In this document: one piece after another, positions 21,940 through 30,080 of the stretch
Layout of the letters: the number at the start of each line of letters is the position of its first letter
How positions within the stretch are numbered: position 1 is the first letter of the stretch
Assembly (NCBI RefSeq): GCF_036347055.1
Contig: NZ_CP108882.1
Span: forward strand, 4,382,501-4,446,500
Reading direction: 5' to 3'
Origin: Streptomyces sp. NBC_00820
Lineage (GTDB): Bacteria; Actinomycetota; Actinomycetes; Streptomycetales; Streptomycetaceae
Length of the DNA stretch: 64,000 bases
Position numbers and translations under genes: made by a program
Notes under the pieces: generated by a model
What the model saw: the letters and a program-made list of their open reading frames with translations, nothing else
The model's database searches: none
What the model was told of the DNA's origin: nothing

Positions 21940-21994
21940 TCGCGTGTCCCGGTGCTCAGGAGGCTCGGGGAGGCTCAGGGCGAGCCCGGGAGGC

Positions 21995-23698
21995 TCAGGG
22001 CGCGAGGGAGGCCCAGTCGGCACCCGGCGCGGACTCGGTGCCGTCGGCCCGCAGGGCGGTCACCCGGTAGAAGTGGGTGGTGCCCCTGGCGGCGCCGGTG
22101 TCCTGGTAGGAGGTCCCCGTCGGGGCCGCCAGCTTCTCGTAGGCCTCGGTGTCCGGGTTCCAGCGGTAGACCTGGTAGCCGGTGGCATCGGCCACGCTGT
22201 TCCAGGACAGTGCGACGCCCGTACCCTCGGCGGTCGCCGACAGCCGGACCGGCGAGCCCTCGGGCGTCGCCTCGCTCGGCGTCATGTCCAGCTCGGTCGC
22301 GGTCACGGCCTCGGTGGGGCCGTTCCACTCGATGGCGGAGTTCCCCGCGTCGTCCACGGCGTCCACGAAGAAGCAGGTCTCCTCGCCGTCCGGGAGCACG
22401 GTGTAGGCGAAGGAGATCTCCTCGGGCGAGACGTAGTACGTCCCGACGGCGTAGCAGACCTGGTCGTCCGGGTCGCCCACCAGCTCGCCCCGGTGGACCG
22501 TGTAGTACTTCAGGTCCGTGGCCGGGTTCCTGTCCCACTCCAGCGCGAAGCCGTACTCGGTCGGGGTGACGTTCAGCCCGGTGACGAGCGCCGGCGCGTC
22601 GTTGTCCCAGATCCTGCCCGTCAGGGGTTCGGAACGGGCGGACTCGTTGCCCGCCGCGTCGACGGCCGAGACGCGGTAGGAGTACGTGACGTTCTTGGCG
22701 GCCGTGGTGTCCAGGTACGAGAGCCGGTCCGTGGTGCCGAGCGCGGTGTACGCGCCGCTCGTGCCCGTCGCCCGGAAGACGCGGTACGACACCGCGTCCG
22801 CGGCCTTGCCCCAGCCGACCTCCAGGCCGCCCGTACCCCCGCCCGGGGTCACCTCGCCGGTCGCGCGCACGAGGGCGGGCACGGCGGGCGCGACCAGGTC
22901 GGCGGCGGTCACGGCCTGGTCCGCCGTCCCCGTCGACTCGTTGCCGGCCCTGTCGTGGGCGCGGACCTCGTAGTAGTACGTCCCGCCCGTCTTCGGCAGG
23001 GAGCCGTCGGTGTACGAGGTGGACGCCGAGGTGGTCGTGGCGAGCGGCACGGCGGCGAACGACGTGCCCTTCAGGCGCCGGTAGACGCGGTAGCCGGCGA
23101 GGTCCATCTCCATGTTCCTGGCCCAGGTCAGCCTGGCCCTGCCGGTGGCGCTGTCGTACGACACCGAAGGACCCGTCGGGGCAAGGGGCTTGACCTTGTC
23201 GATGTCGGCCGAGGTCCGGGGCTGGTACGCGAAGGAGACGTTCGCGGCGCCGGTCCAGTTGGCGTAGTCGACGCGCAGGGTGTGCTTGCCCGAGGGGATC
23301 GTGACGTTGACGGTCTTCTTCACCGTCGTCGAGACGTTCTTCCAGAGGTCGGCCTTGCGGACGCCGTCGAGGTAGACGCGGATGCCGTCCTGGGCGGCGA
23401 CCGGCAGGGAGAAGGGGCCGCCGGAGCCGAAGTCGCGGGTCACGCTCCAGCGGACGCCGAAGTTGTCCTTCGGCAGGCCGGTGGCGGGGGCACCCGTGCC
23501 CCAGTTCTCGCTGATCGCCGAGTCGCAGTCGGTCTTCTTCGGGCTGCCGGAGAAGGCCGTGTTCGCGTAGAACGTCCGAGTGAACACCGGCGAGGCGCAA
23601 CTCGTCGCGGCGGAAGCGGAGATGGTGGCCGCGTTCAGCAGGCCGCCGGCGGTGGCGAGCGCGACCGCCGTGGCGGTCACGTGTCTGGCTGGGTTCAT
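21995..23698 (-). CDS. secreted PA14 / fibronectin type III protein
   Basis: A 567-aa exported protein. A Sec signal peptide (about 1-30, ending ATISASAA) precedes a PA14-like domain (about 35-165; motif DGIRVYLDGVRKADLWKN and the GKHTLRVDYANWTGAA strand). Four or more FnIII repeats follow, each with LTWARN-, GLEVGWGKA- or ALEWDRNP-type Trp strands and YRVYR/YYYEVRAHD pairs. No catalytic domain is present, so it is likely a binding or structural secreted protein, possibly carbohydrate-related. It is convergent with hspR and has a long upstream region. Confidence 0.85.
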   Translation of the reverse strand: MNPARHVTATAVALATAGGLLNAATISASAATSCASPVFTRTFYANTAFSGSPKKTDCDSAISENWGTGAPATGLPKDNFGVRWSVTRDFGSGGPFSLPVAAQDGIRVYLDGVRKADLWKNVSTTVKKTVNVTIPSGKHTLRVDYANWTGAANVSFAYQPRTSADIDKVKPLAPTGPSVSYDSATGRARLTWARNMEMDLAGYRVYRRLKGTSFAAVPLATTTSASTSYTDGSLPKTGGTYYYEVRAHDRAGNESTGTADQAVTAADLVAPAVPALVRATGEVTPGGGTGGLEVGWGKAADAVSYRVFRATGTSGAYTALGTTDRLSYLDTTAAKNVTYSYRVSAVDAAGNESARSEPLTGRIWDNDAPALVTGLNVTPTEYGFALEWDRNPATDLKYYTVHRGELVGDPDDQVCYAVGTYYVSPEEISFAYTVLPDGEETCFFVDAVDDAGNSAIEWNGPTEAVTATELDMTPSEATPEGSPVRLSATAEGTGVALSWNSVADATGYQVYRWNPDTEAYEKLAAPTGTSYQDTGAARGTTHFYRVTALRADGTESAPGADWASLAP

Positions 23699-23993
23699 TC
23701 GCTCCTCTGATCGAGCGCTTCAGGCGGCACGCACCGCCGCCGATCTCGACCGCCGGGCAGGCGGATTGGTTGCCCCGTCCTTTGCCTCTTCGTGAGCTTC
23801 TTTTGGATGGAGAGGTCGTAAAGAGCGTTTGGAGGGGGTTACGCACCCTCTTCACAGAGTCACCCGAGCGTGCTGTTGCGGACTCGTTAAGTAGTACTTC
23901 TTGACGCCGAGTGGCTACTCCGCGTTGTCTTTTCAGACACCTGGGTCGTAAAGAAGCACCCACGTCCGGATCGCACCTGAAGTGAGCCCTCGA
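23699..23993. other. divergent promoter region
   Basis: About 295 bp between the FnIII gene and the lipoprotein gene, relatively AT-rich at 23790-23960. The element GGTCGTAAAGA occurs twice in the same orientation (about 23814 and 23944). No firm promoter assignment. Confidence 0.4.
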
Positions 23994-25100
23994 ATGCGTC
24001 GTATCGCCATGTCCGTGGCCGCGTCCACGATGATCCTCTCGCTCGCCGGCTGCGGTGTGCTGGACGCGACGGGCAGCGGTGCCAGCGCGAGCCCGACCAA
24101 GGGTGACGAGCTCACCGTGGGGCTCCTGCTGCCGGAGAAGGCGAACACCCGCTACGACAAGTTCGACTTCCCCATCATCAAGAGCAAGGTCGCCGAACTG
24201 ACCCACAAGAAGGGCAAGGTGGCCTACGCCAACGCCGACGCGGACGCGACCCGGCAGGCCGGCCAGATGCAGCAGATGATCGACGAGCGGGTCGACGTCA
24301 TCCTGGTCGACGCGGTCGACTCGCACGCCATCGCGGGCGAGGTGCGCAAGGCCAAGGACGCGGGCATCCCGGTCATCGCCTACGACCGGCTGGCCGAGGG
24401 CCCGATCGACGCGTACATCTCCTTCGACAACGAACTCGTGGGCGAGGTGCAGGGCCGCTCGCTGCTGGAGGCGCTGGGGTCCAAGGCCGACACCTCCGAC
24501 AAGATCGTCATGATGAACGGCTCGCCCACCGACCCGAACGCCAAGCAGTTCAAGCAGGGCGCGTTCTCCGAGCTGAACGGCAAGGTGACGATCGCCAAGT
24601 CCTACGACACCACGGACTGGAAGCCGGAGAACGCCACGGCCAGCATGACCGAGGCGATCAACTTCATCGGCAAGGGCAACATCGCCGGTGTCTACGCCGC
24701 CAACGACGGCATGGCGGGCGGTGTCATCAAGGCCCTCAAGGCCGCGGGCCTCACCACGATGCCCCCGATCACCGGCCAGGACGCCGAACTCGACGCGGTA
24801 CAGCGGATCCTCGTCCACGAGCAGTACATGAGCGTCTACAAGTCCTACCCGGACGAGGCCGAGACCGCCGCCCAGATGGCCGTCAACAAGATCCAGGGCA
24901 AGGACATCCAGTTCGACGCCCTCACCCAGGACCGGGTCGACAGCCCCACCGACAAGCAGATCCCGGCCAAGCTCGTCCAGGTGACCGCCCTCACCGCGAG
25001 CAACATCAAGGAGACCGTCGTCGCGGACGGCATCTACTCGATCGGTGACATCTGCACCGCCCGGTACAAGGCCGCCTGCACGGCGGCCGGTCTGCGGTAG
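23994..25100 (+). CDS. sugar ABC transporter substrate-binding lipoprotein (xylose/ribose type)
   Basis: A 368-aa periplasmic-binding-like lipoprotein. The signal peptide ends in lipobox SLAGC (cysteine at residue 19). The domain order matches XylF-type binding proteins: GLLLPEKANTRYDKFDFPII, VDVILVDAVDSHAIAGEV, GIPVIAYDRL, ISFDNELVGEVQGRSL, GVYAANDGMAGGVIKAL and ITGQDAELDAVQRIL. No permease or ATPase gene is adjacent, so it is an orphan in this window. GTG 23982 is an alternative start four codons upstream. Confidence 0.9.
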   Translation: MRRIAMSVAASTMILSLAGCGVLDATGSGASASPTKGDELTVGLLLPEKANTRYDKFDFPIIKSKVAELTHKKGKVAYANADADATRQAGQMQQMIDERVDVILVDAVDSHAIAGEVRKAKDAGIPVIAYDRLAEGPIDAYISFDNELVGEVQGRSLLEALGSKADTSDKIVMMNGSPTDPNAKQFKQGAFSELNGKVTIAKSYDTTDWKPENATASMTEAINFIGKGNIAGVYAANDGMAGGVIKALKAAGLTTMPPITGQDAELDAVQRILVHEQYMSVYKSYPDEAETAAQMAVNKIQGKDIQFDALTQDRVDSPTDKQIPAKLVQVTALTASNIKETVVADGIYSIGDICTARYKAACTAAGLR

Positions 25101-25206
25101 CACCGGGCGATGGGCGCGGCGCGTCAGCGGACGCGCGGGGCGCGGTGAGTGGCCGGTCGGCCGTTCGCCGCGCCGTGCTCATGAGCGGCCCCCTTCCGTC
25201 ACCCCT

Positions 25207-25240
25207 CCCGTGACCTCATCCCGTGACCTCATCCCGTGAC
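25207..25240. repeat. 13-bp tandem repeat upstream of regulator gene
   Basis: CCCGTGACCTCAT occurs twice in tandem, followed by a third partial copy CCCGTGAC. It lies 160 bp upstream of the plus-strand TrmB/LuxR regulator in a 300-bp gene-free stretch (25101-25401). It may be an operator array or simple slippage. Confidence 0.6.
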
Positions 25241-25401
25241 GTCCCTCAGCTTGTTGCATCGTGGCGGGCGGAGGCCGGTCGTTATCCGGGCATAGCGGTG
25301 GATCGCGGCCCGTGGCCCCGGGGGAGCCGTGTTGCGGACCCGGTCGGGGCCGCGCATAGTTGCGCCACGGAATGGGCCGCGAGCCGGGGGTGGAATGGGC
25401 G

Positions 25402-26439
25402 ATGACCGGGCACGGGACGCAGGCGCATCCCCACGGTGCCGACCGGCTGTGCGAGCCGGCGCACCGCGTGTACTCCCGGGCCGTGCGCCGCGGGCGGGTG
25501 CCGCGCAGGGACGCCGAGCCGGTGCCCTGTCTGCTGGAGCTGGCCCTGCTCCACCCCGATCCCGATGACATGGACTGGCTGGTGCCCACCTCCCCGCAGG
25601 AGGTGATGAGCCGTCTGCTGCGCGGGGTCTACGACGAGGTCATCGAGGGCCAGCGCCGCGTGGGTTCGGCTGTCGCCGCCTTCGAGCGGTACGCCGGTCT
25701 GGGGCAGCAGGCGCCGACTGCGGTGGCACCGGCCGAGGGCACGGCGATCCGGGTGCTGGACGGGCTGTCCCGGATCCAGACCGCGATCGACGAGGCGACC
25801 GAGGCGTGCACCACCGAGGTGCTCACCGTGCAGCCCGGCGGCATCCGGAGCGAGGACGCGCTGACCGAGGGCCTGCACCGGGCGCTGGAGCTGCGGGGCC
25901 GGGGCGTGCGCATGCGCGACCTGTACACGCATGTCGCCCGGCACGGGCAGGGGTTGCTCAACTACTTCGAGCTGATGGGTGACGCGGTGGAGGCCCGCAC
26001 CCTCGACGAGGTCACCGACCGGCTGATGCTCTTCGACCGCACGGTCGCCTTCATCCCCGCCAACGCCGAGCGCACGATGGCCCTGGAGCTGCGCCATCCG
26101 GCCCTGGTCGAGTACCTGGTGACCGTCTTCGAGCGGCTGTGGCGGCTCGCCCTCCCGCTGACCGCCCCGCTGCCCGACACCGGCATCGACGGCATCTCGC
26201 ACCGCGAGCGCTCCATCGCGGCGCTGCTCGCCGAGGGCCACCAGGACGCGGTGATCGCCGAACGGCTGGGCATCAGCGTGCGCACCTGCCGCGCCCACAT
26301 CGCCCGCCTCTCGGACACCCTCGGCGCGGCCAGCCGTACCCAACTGGGCGTCCGCATCGCCCAGGTGGGCCTGGACGCGTCCCCTTACGTCCGCGCCGAC
26401 GTCATGCTTCCCGGTCAAGGATCCCCGAGCGCCCTATGA
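25402..26439 (+). CDS. TrmB/LuxR-type regulator, paralog A
   Basis: A 345-aa regulator. An N-terminal helical region (about 10-75, beginning RLCEPAHRVYSRAVRRGRVP) precedes a TrmB/phospholipase-D-like sensor domain (about 120-260, including EVLTVQPGG, MRDLYTHVARHG, RTLDEVTDRLMLFDRTVAFI and ALELRHPALVEYLVTVFERL). The end is a LuxR-type HTH (about 270-330, SHRERSIAALLAEGHQDAVI, then RTCRAHIARLSDTLGAASRT). It is paralogous to the three minus-strand genes beside it, and its 3' end overlaps the next gene tail-to-tail by 38 bp. The ligand is unknown. ATG 25402 aligns with the paralog N-termini. Confidence 0.85.
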   Translation: MTGHGTQAHPHGADRLCEPAHRVYSRAVRRGRVPRRDAEPVPCLLELALLHPDPDDMDWLVPTSPQEVMSRLLRGVYDEVIEGQRRVGSAVAAFERYAGLGQQAPTAVAPAEGTAIRVLDGLSRIQTAIDEATEACTTEVLTVQPGGIRSEDALTEGLHRALELRGRGVRMRDLYTHVARHGQGLLNYFELMGDAVEARTLDEVTDRLMLFDRTVAFIPANAERTMALELRHPALVEYLVTVFERLWRLALPLTAPLPDTGIDGISHRERSIAALLAEGHQDAVIAERLGISVRTCRAHIARLSDTLGAASRTQLGVRIAQVGLDASPYVRADVMLPGQGSPSAL

Positions 26440-27379
26440 GGTAGCCGAGTTGGGCGCGGCTCTGGCTGCCCAGGGTCGCGGCGAGCTTGGCGATGTGCAG
26501 ACGGGCGGTACGGACGTTCATGCCGAGGCGATCGGCTATGTCGCCGTCGGTGTGACCTTCGATCAGCAGGTGGGCGATGGCGCGTTGGCGGGCCGTGACG
26601 CCGCTCACGGACGGCCGCCGGGCGGCCTGGGGGTGCATGGGGGTGGCCAGGTGCCACAGCCGGTCGAAGACGATCGCGAGGAAGTCGAGCAGGGTCGGCT
26701 GGCGGATCTCCAGGGCGGCGGACCGGTCCTTGCTCGCGGGGATGAACGCCACTTGCCGGTCGATGAGGAGGAGCCGCTCCGTGACCTGGTCCAGCGTGCG
26801 GGCCTCCACGTCGCCGTGCAGCTGCTCGTAGCGGGCCACGATCGTGGGGACGTGGCGCTGTGTGTGCTGGTAGAGGGTGCGGATGCGGCCGCCCCGGTCG
26901 AGCAGGGCCTGGTCGCGGGGGATGGAGACGTCCCGTACGGTCAAGTCCCCGATGTTGCGCGGCTGGATGGTGAGGATCTCGCCCGAGACGTTCGCCATCG
27001 CCTCGGAGATGGCGTCGTTGATCCGGTCGAGGCCGCTCAGCAGCCGGATGCCCACCGCGTCCGCCGGCTCGGTGTCCGGGCCCCCGAGCGCGAGGAGCGG
27101 TTCGAACGCCTCGGCGATCCGGGTTTCGAGCCGGCGTTCGTCGGCGATGCGTTCCGCGGAGGCGTGGAAGAGCCGTTGGAGGGCGACGGTCGTGGCGACG
27201 GGCTCCAGCCGGTCCAGGTCGGTGACGGTGGGTTCCAGAAGCCCGAACCGCAGCAGGCAGGGTGCCGCCTCGGCCTCCGCGGCGCTGATCCCTCCCTCCC
27301 GCAGGGAGCGCTCGTAGAGAGCCGTTCCCGCCGCGCACAGGTCCGTGGGGTCGTGCTCGGCATGGAGAGCCGCACTCAC
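26402..27379 (-). CDS. TrmB/LuxR-type regulator, paralog B
   Basis: A 325-aa regulator with the same layout as its neighbours: N-terminal helices (DLCAAGTALYERSLREGG), a TrmB/PLD-like middle (EILTIQPRNIGD, IRTLYQHTQRHVP, EARTLDQVTERLLLIDRQVA) and a C-terminal LuxR-type HTH (TARQRAIAHLLIEGHTDGDI, then NVRTARLHIAKLAATLGSQS). Its ATG overlaps the stop of paralog C by 4 nt (ATGA), so it is translationally coupled as the last gene of a three-gene operon. Its tail overlaps convergent paralog A. Confidence 0.85.
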   Translation of the reverse strand: MSAALHAEHDPTDLCAAGTALYERSLREGGISAAEAEAAPCLLRFGLLEPTVTDLDRLEPVATTVALQRLFHASAERIADERRLETRIAEAFEPLLALGGPDTEPADAVGIRLLSGLDRINDAISEAMANVSGEILTIQPRNIGDLTVRDVSIPRDQALLDRGGRIRTLYQHTQRHVPTIVARYEQLHGDVEARTLDQVTERLLLIDRQVAFIPASKDRSAALEIRQPTLLDFLAIVFDRLWHLATPMHPQAARRPSVSGVTARQRAIAHLLIEGHTDGDIADRLGMNVRTARLHIAKLAATLGSQSRAQLGYLIGRSGILDREA

Positions 27380-28371
27380 TCGTGTTCCCCCTCCTGGTCG
27401 AGGATTCCGGACTGGCCGATGAGGTAACCGAGTTGGGCGCGGCTCTGGCTGCCGAGACCGGCGGCGAGTTTGGCGATGTGCAGGCGGGCGGTGCGGACGT
27501 TCATGCCGAGGCGCTCGGCTATGTCGGTGTCGGTGTGGCCCTCGACGAGGAGGGTGGCGATGGCGCGCTGGCGGGGGGTCATGCCCTCCGGGGAGGGCGG
27601 CTGGACCTCCTGGGGGTACATGGGGGTGGCCAGGTGCCAGAGGCGGTCGAAGACGGTGACCAGGAACTCGACCAGCGCCGGGTGCCGGATCTCCAGGGCG
27701 ACGGTGCGGTCCTTGCTCGCCGGTATGAAGGCCACCGTCCGGTCGAAGACGAGGAGCCGCTCGGTGACCTCGTTCAGCGTGCGGGCCTCCACGTCGCCGC
27801 GCAGGCGTTCATAGCGGGTGTGGATGGTGGGGGCGTGGCGGAGGGTGTGCTGGTAGAGGCTGCGGACACGGCCGCCGCGGTCCAGCAGGGCCTGGTCGCG
27901 CTCAAGCGCGAGGGCGAACAGGCGCGGAGGTATACGGGTGTGGGTGGGGTGCGTGTGTATCGCGAGGCATTCCTTGGAGGAGTCCGCCATGACCTGGGAG
28001 ATGGCCTCGTTGATCCGGTCGAGTCCGCTGTGCACCTTGAACGCCGGCGAAACATCGGGGACCCCGGCGAGGCGGGCCTTCGCCTGCAGCAGGGGCCCGA
28101 AGTTCTGGGCGACGAGGGCCTCACGCCGCCGTTCGTCGGCGATGCGCTCCGCGGAGGCGCGGAGCAGCCGCTGGAGGGCGACGGCCGCGGCGACGGGCTC
28201 CAGCCGGTCCATGTCCGTGACGGACGGCTGCAGCAGCCCGAACCGCAGCAGGCAGGGCGTCGCCGCGGCCTCGGCCCGCGTGAGACATCCCGCACGCAGG
28301 GCGCGTTCGTACAGACTCGTTCCTGCCTCGCACAGCTCCTCGGGTCCGTGGTCGTGCGCTCCTGCGGTCAC
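27376..28371 (-). CDS. TrmB/LuxR-type regulator, paralog C
   Basis: A 331-aa regulator, the middle gene of the operon. GTG 28371 is chosen because it overlaps the upstream gene's TGA (GTGA), has GGGAGCGA upstream, and aligns with its paralogs; a longer in-frame extension upstream is not coding. The N-terminal helical part is EELCEAGTSLYERALRAGCL. The sensor region includes RVRSLYQHTLRHAP and EARTLNEVTERLLVFDRTVA. The HTH is TPRQRAIATLLVEGHTDTDI, then NVRTARLHIAKLAAGLGSQS, nearly identical to paralog B, which suggests a recent duplication. Confidence 0.85.
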   Translation of the reverse strand: MTAGAHDHGPEELCEAGTSLYERALRAGCLTRAEAAATPCLLRFGLLQPSVTDMDRLEPVAAAVALQRLLRASAERIADERRREALVAQNFGPLLQAKARLAGVPDVSPAFKVHSGLDRINEAISQVMADSSKECLAIHTHPTHTRIPPRLFALALERDQALLDRGGRVRSLYQHTLRHAPTIHTRYERLRGDVEARTLNEVTERLLVFDRTVAFIPASKDRTVALEIRHPALVEFLVTVFDRLWHLATPMYPQEVQPPSPEGMTPRQRAIATLLVEGHTDTDIAERLGMNVRTARLHIAKLAAGLGSQSRAQLGYLIGQSGILDQEGEHE

Positions 28372-29378
28372 GGATGGCTCGCTCCCCTCACTGTTCCGGG
28401 CTCCTGGTTGAGGATTCCGGACTGGGCTATGAGAAATCCGAGCTGAGCCCGGCTGCCGCTGCCCAGGGCCTGGGCGAGCTTGGCGATGTGGGCGCGGCAG
28501 GTGCGGACGTTCATGCCGAGGCGGCGGGCGATGGCCTCGTCGACGTGGCCTTCGACGAGGAGCTTGGCGATGGAGTGCTGAATGTCGGTGATGCCGTCGG
28601 GGGCCGTCTCGTAGGGGGCGCCCGCACTCAGCGGTACCGCACGGTTCCACATGAACTCGAAGACCTTGATCAGGTAGCGGACCAGGCCGGGGTGACGGAG
28701 TTCCAGGGCTACCTGGCGGTCGTCGCTTATCGGGATGAACGCCACGCTCTCGTCGCAGATGATGAGACGCTCGACCAGTTCGTCGATGGTGCGGTATTCC
28801 GCCTTGCCGTTGGTGAACTGGTGCACGTAGGCGAGGCGTTCAGGGCTGTATCGCGCGGTGTGCTGGTAGAGGGTGCGGAGGCGGACTCCTCGTTCGATCA
28901 AGGGCTTGTCGCGTTCGAGTCCTTCGATGAGCCGGTGCTCCGGGTGGCGGGCACTGGGCTGTACCGTGAGGACTTCGTTCTGGCACTGGGCCGTAGCCAG
29001 GTCGAGTGCCCCGTTGATTCGGTCGAGACCCTCCAGCACGGTGACCGAACGGCTGGACGTGGTGACCTGAGCGCTGAGGGACATGAACGGCTCGAAGGCC
29101 TCGGCAAGTTCGGTCGACAGCTTTCTGCGCTCGGTGATTTCACGCTCGAGGGGGCCGAGGACCTGGGTCAGTGCGACCGATGCGGGAACGGGGCGCAGCC
29201 AGTTCGCGTCATCAGGGTCAGGGTGGAGGAGGGTGAACTCCATCAGGCACGGAGCGGCATCCGCGTCTGCGCGGGCGATACGCCCCGAGCGCAGCGCGTT
29301 CGCGTAGAGGTGCCTGCCTGCCTCGCACAGGTCCGTCAAGGCATGAGGATGTGTCCCTTTAGTGCGATTCGTTGCCAA
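28368..29378 (-). CDS. TrmB/LuxR-type regulator, paralog D
   Basis: A 336-aa regulator and first gene of the three-gene operon. N-terminus DLCEAGRHLYANALRSGRIA; sensor domain with EVLTVQPSARHPEHRLIEGL, LRTLYQHTARYSP, YRTIDELVERLIICDESVAF and ALELRHPGLVRYLIKVFEFM; HTH ITDIQHSIAKLLVEGHVDEA, then NVRTCRAHIAKLAQALGSGS. This recognition helix resembles that of paralog A (RTCRAHI) more than B and C (RTARLHI). The TTG at 29378 with GGAG close upstream fits paralog length. It is divergent from the secreted-peptide gene. Confidence 0.85.
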   Translation of the reverse strand: MATNRTKGTHPHALTDLCEAGRHLYANALRSGRIARADADAAPCLMEFTLLHPDPDDANWLRPVPASVALTQVLGPLEREITERRKLSTELAEAFEPFMSLSAQVTTSSRSVTVLEGLDRINGALDLATAQCQNEVLTVQPSARHPEHRLIEGLERDKPLIERGVRLRTLYQHTARYSPERLAYVHQFTNGKAEYRTIDELVERLIICDESVAFIPISDDRQVALELRHPGLVRYLIKVFEFMWNRAVPLSAGAPYETAPDGITDIQHSIAKLLVEGHVDEAIARRLGMNVRTCRAHIAKLAQALGSGSRAQLGFLIAQSGILNQEPGTVRGASHP

Positions 29379-29412
29379 ATCTCCACCCCCCAGGGTCCTG
29401 AACGTGCAGGAA

Positions 29413-29444
29413 CATGATGCACTGATTGTGTGGCCATGATGTGC
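29413..29444. promoter_or_regulatory. direct-repeat candidate operator in divergent promoter
   Basis: CATGATGCAC and CATGATGTGC lie in direct orientation 22 bp apart (two helical turns) in the 112-bp region between paralog D and the peptide gene. The position suits control of both transcripts by one of the regulators. Inference only. Confidence 0.45.
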
Positions 29445-29490
29445 CCGAATGAGCCATCGTCTTGTTCGACGGGGGAAGAGGGGATTTCAA

Positions 29491-29700
29491 GTGAGGACGA
29501 AGCCGCCTATGCGAAAGAGAACGCTTCGCTCGGTACTTGTCGCCGCCTTCTTCGCCGTTGTGGCCTTCGGGTCGCTGAGTGGCCTCGGTGGCGCGAAGGG
29601 TGACGTACGAGCGGACACTGTTTGGTCCGTCACGGCCGATGTCGGCCACGGCTCCACGGACGCTACGCCCGCCCTTCCAGACGACACCGTGTGGAGCTGA
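29491..29700 (+). CDS. small secreted peptide precursor with paired DTVWS motif
   Basis: A 69-aa precursor. A basic n-region (residues 1-13) is followed by a hydrophobic core (SVLVAAFFAVVAFGSLSGLG, about 14-33). A VRA cleavage site falls after residue 41, predicting export by Sec. The predicted mature peptide is 28 residues; it begins DTVWS (42-46) and ends DTVWS (65-69), with an acidic, Pro/Thr/Ser-containing spacer and no Cys. GTG 29491 is chosen because GAGGGGAT lies six bases upstream; an ATG at 29449 lacks this. It is divergent from three TrmB/LuxR regulators and one base upstream of a Rieske-like gene. A signalling peptide is the favoured guess; no family name is known to me. Confidence 0.75.
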   Translation: MRTKPPMRKRTLRSVLVAAFFAVVAFGSLSGLGGAKGDVRADTVWSVTADVGHGSTDATPALPDDTVWS

Positions 29701-29701
29701 C

Positions 29702-30037
29702 GTGACCACTCCACCCGACGACCGCTCCTTCCGTCGCGAGATGGCCACCGCCTACCGCTCCGGCTGGCACTTCATCGACCTGGTCACCGCCATCCCCCAC
29801 AGCGGTGACTCGCTGATGGTGACCGTCTTCGGTGAGCCGGTGGTCGTCACCCGGGACGACGACGAGGACGTACGGGCGTACCGGTGCCTGCGCAAGCCGC
29901 GTGGGGCGCCGCAGCCCGTGCGGTGTGCCGTGCGGTACGGCATGATCTTTGTGAACCTGGACCAACGGGACCACCGGCTGGCAGAACCGGATGTCCCGGA
30001 CGTGCGGACCATTTCAGCCACCCCCCGCAGTGCCTGA
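29702..30037 (+). CDS. diminutive Rieske-like protein lacking cluster ligands
   Basis: A 111-aa protein. Its first 60 residues resemble the start of Rieske oxygenase alpha-subunit domains (FRREMATAYRSGWHFIDLVT, then VTVFGEPVVVTRDDD). It continues YRCLRKPRGAP, where the C-x-H cluster half-site is expected, then jumps to RYGMIFVNLDQRDHRL, a segment that normally follows the second half-site. The two His and the second Cys pair of a 2Fe-2S Rieske site are missing, so it cannot hold a normal cluster. GTG 29702 starts one base after the peptide stop, implying coupled translation. Role unknown; binding or modifying the peptide is a guess. Confidence 0.65.
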   Translation: MTTPPDDRSFRREMATAYRSGWHFIDLVTAIPHSGDSLMVTVFGEPVVVTRDDDEDVRAYRCLRKPRGAPQPVRCAVRYGMIFVNLDQRDHRLAEPDVPDVRTISATPRSA

Positions 30038-30080
30038 CGCGATTCCCCCGTCGTAAAAGATCGCTCAGGTACTTCCCCCC

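Noticed and set aside
21975..25103. 1042-aa minus-strand open frame
   Set aside because: A frame shadow of the FnIII gene that runs antisense through the sugar-binding lipoprotein gene; it covers two well-supported genes.
27376..28650. N-terminal extension of regulator C to 28650
   Set aside because: The extra part is antisense-like Arg/Pro/His-rich sequence inside regulator D; GTG 28371 overlaps the upstream stop and aligns with paralogs.
29491..29700. Lanthipeptide or lasso-peptide precursor
   Set aside because: There is no Cys, no modification-enzyme gene nearby and the peptide has a classic Sec signal, so a ribosomally made, enzyme-crosslinked product is not supported.
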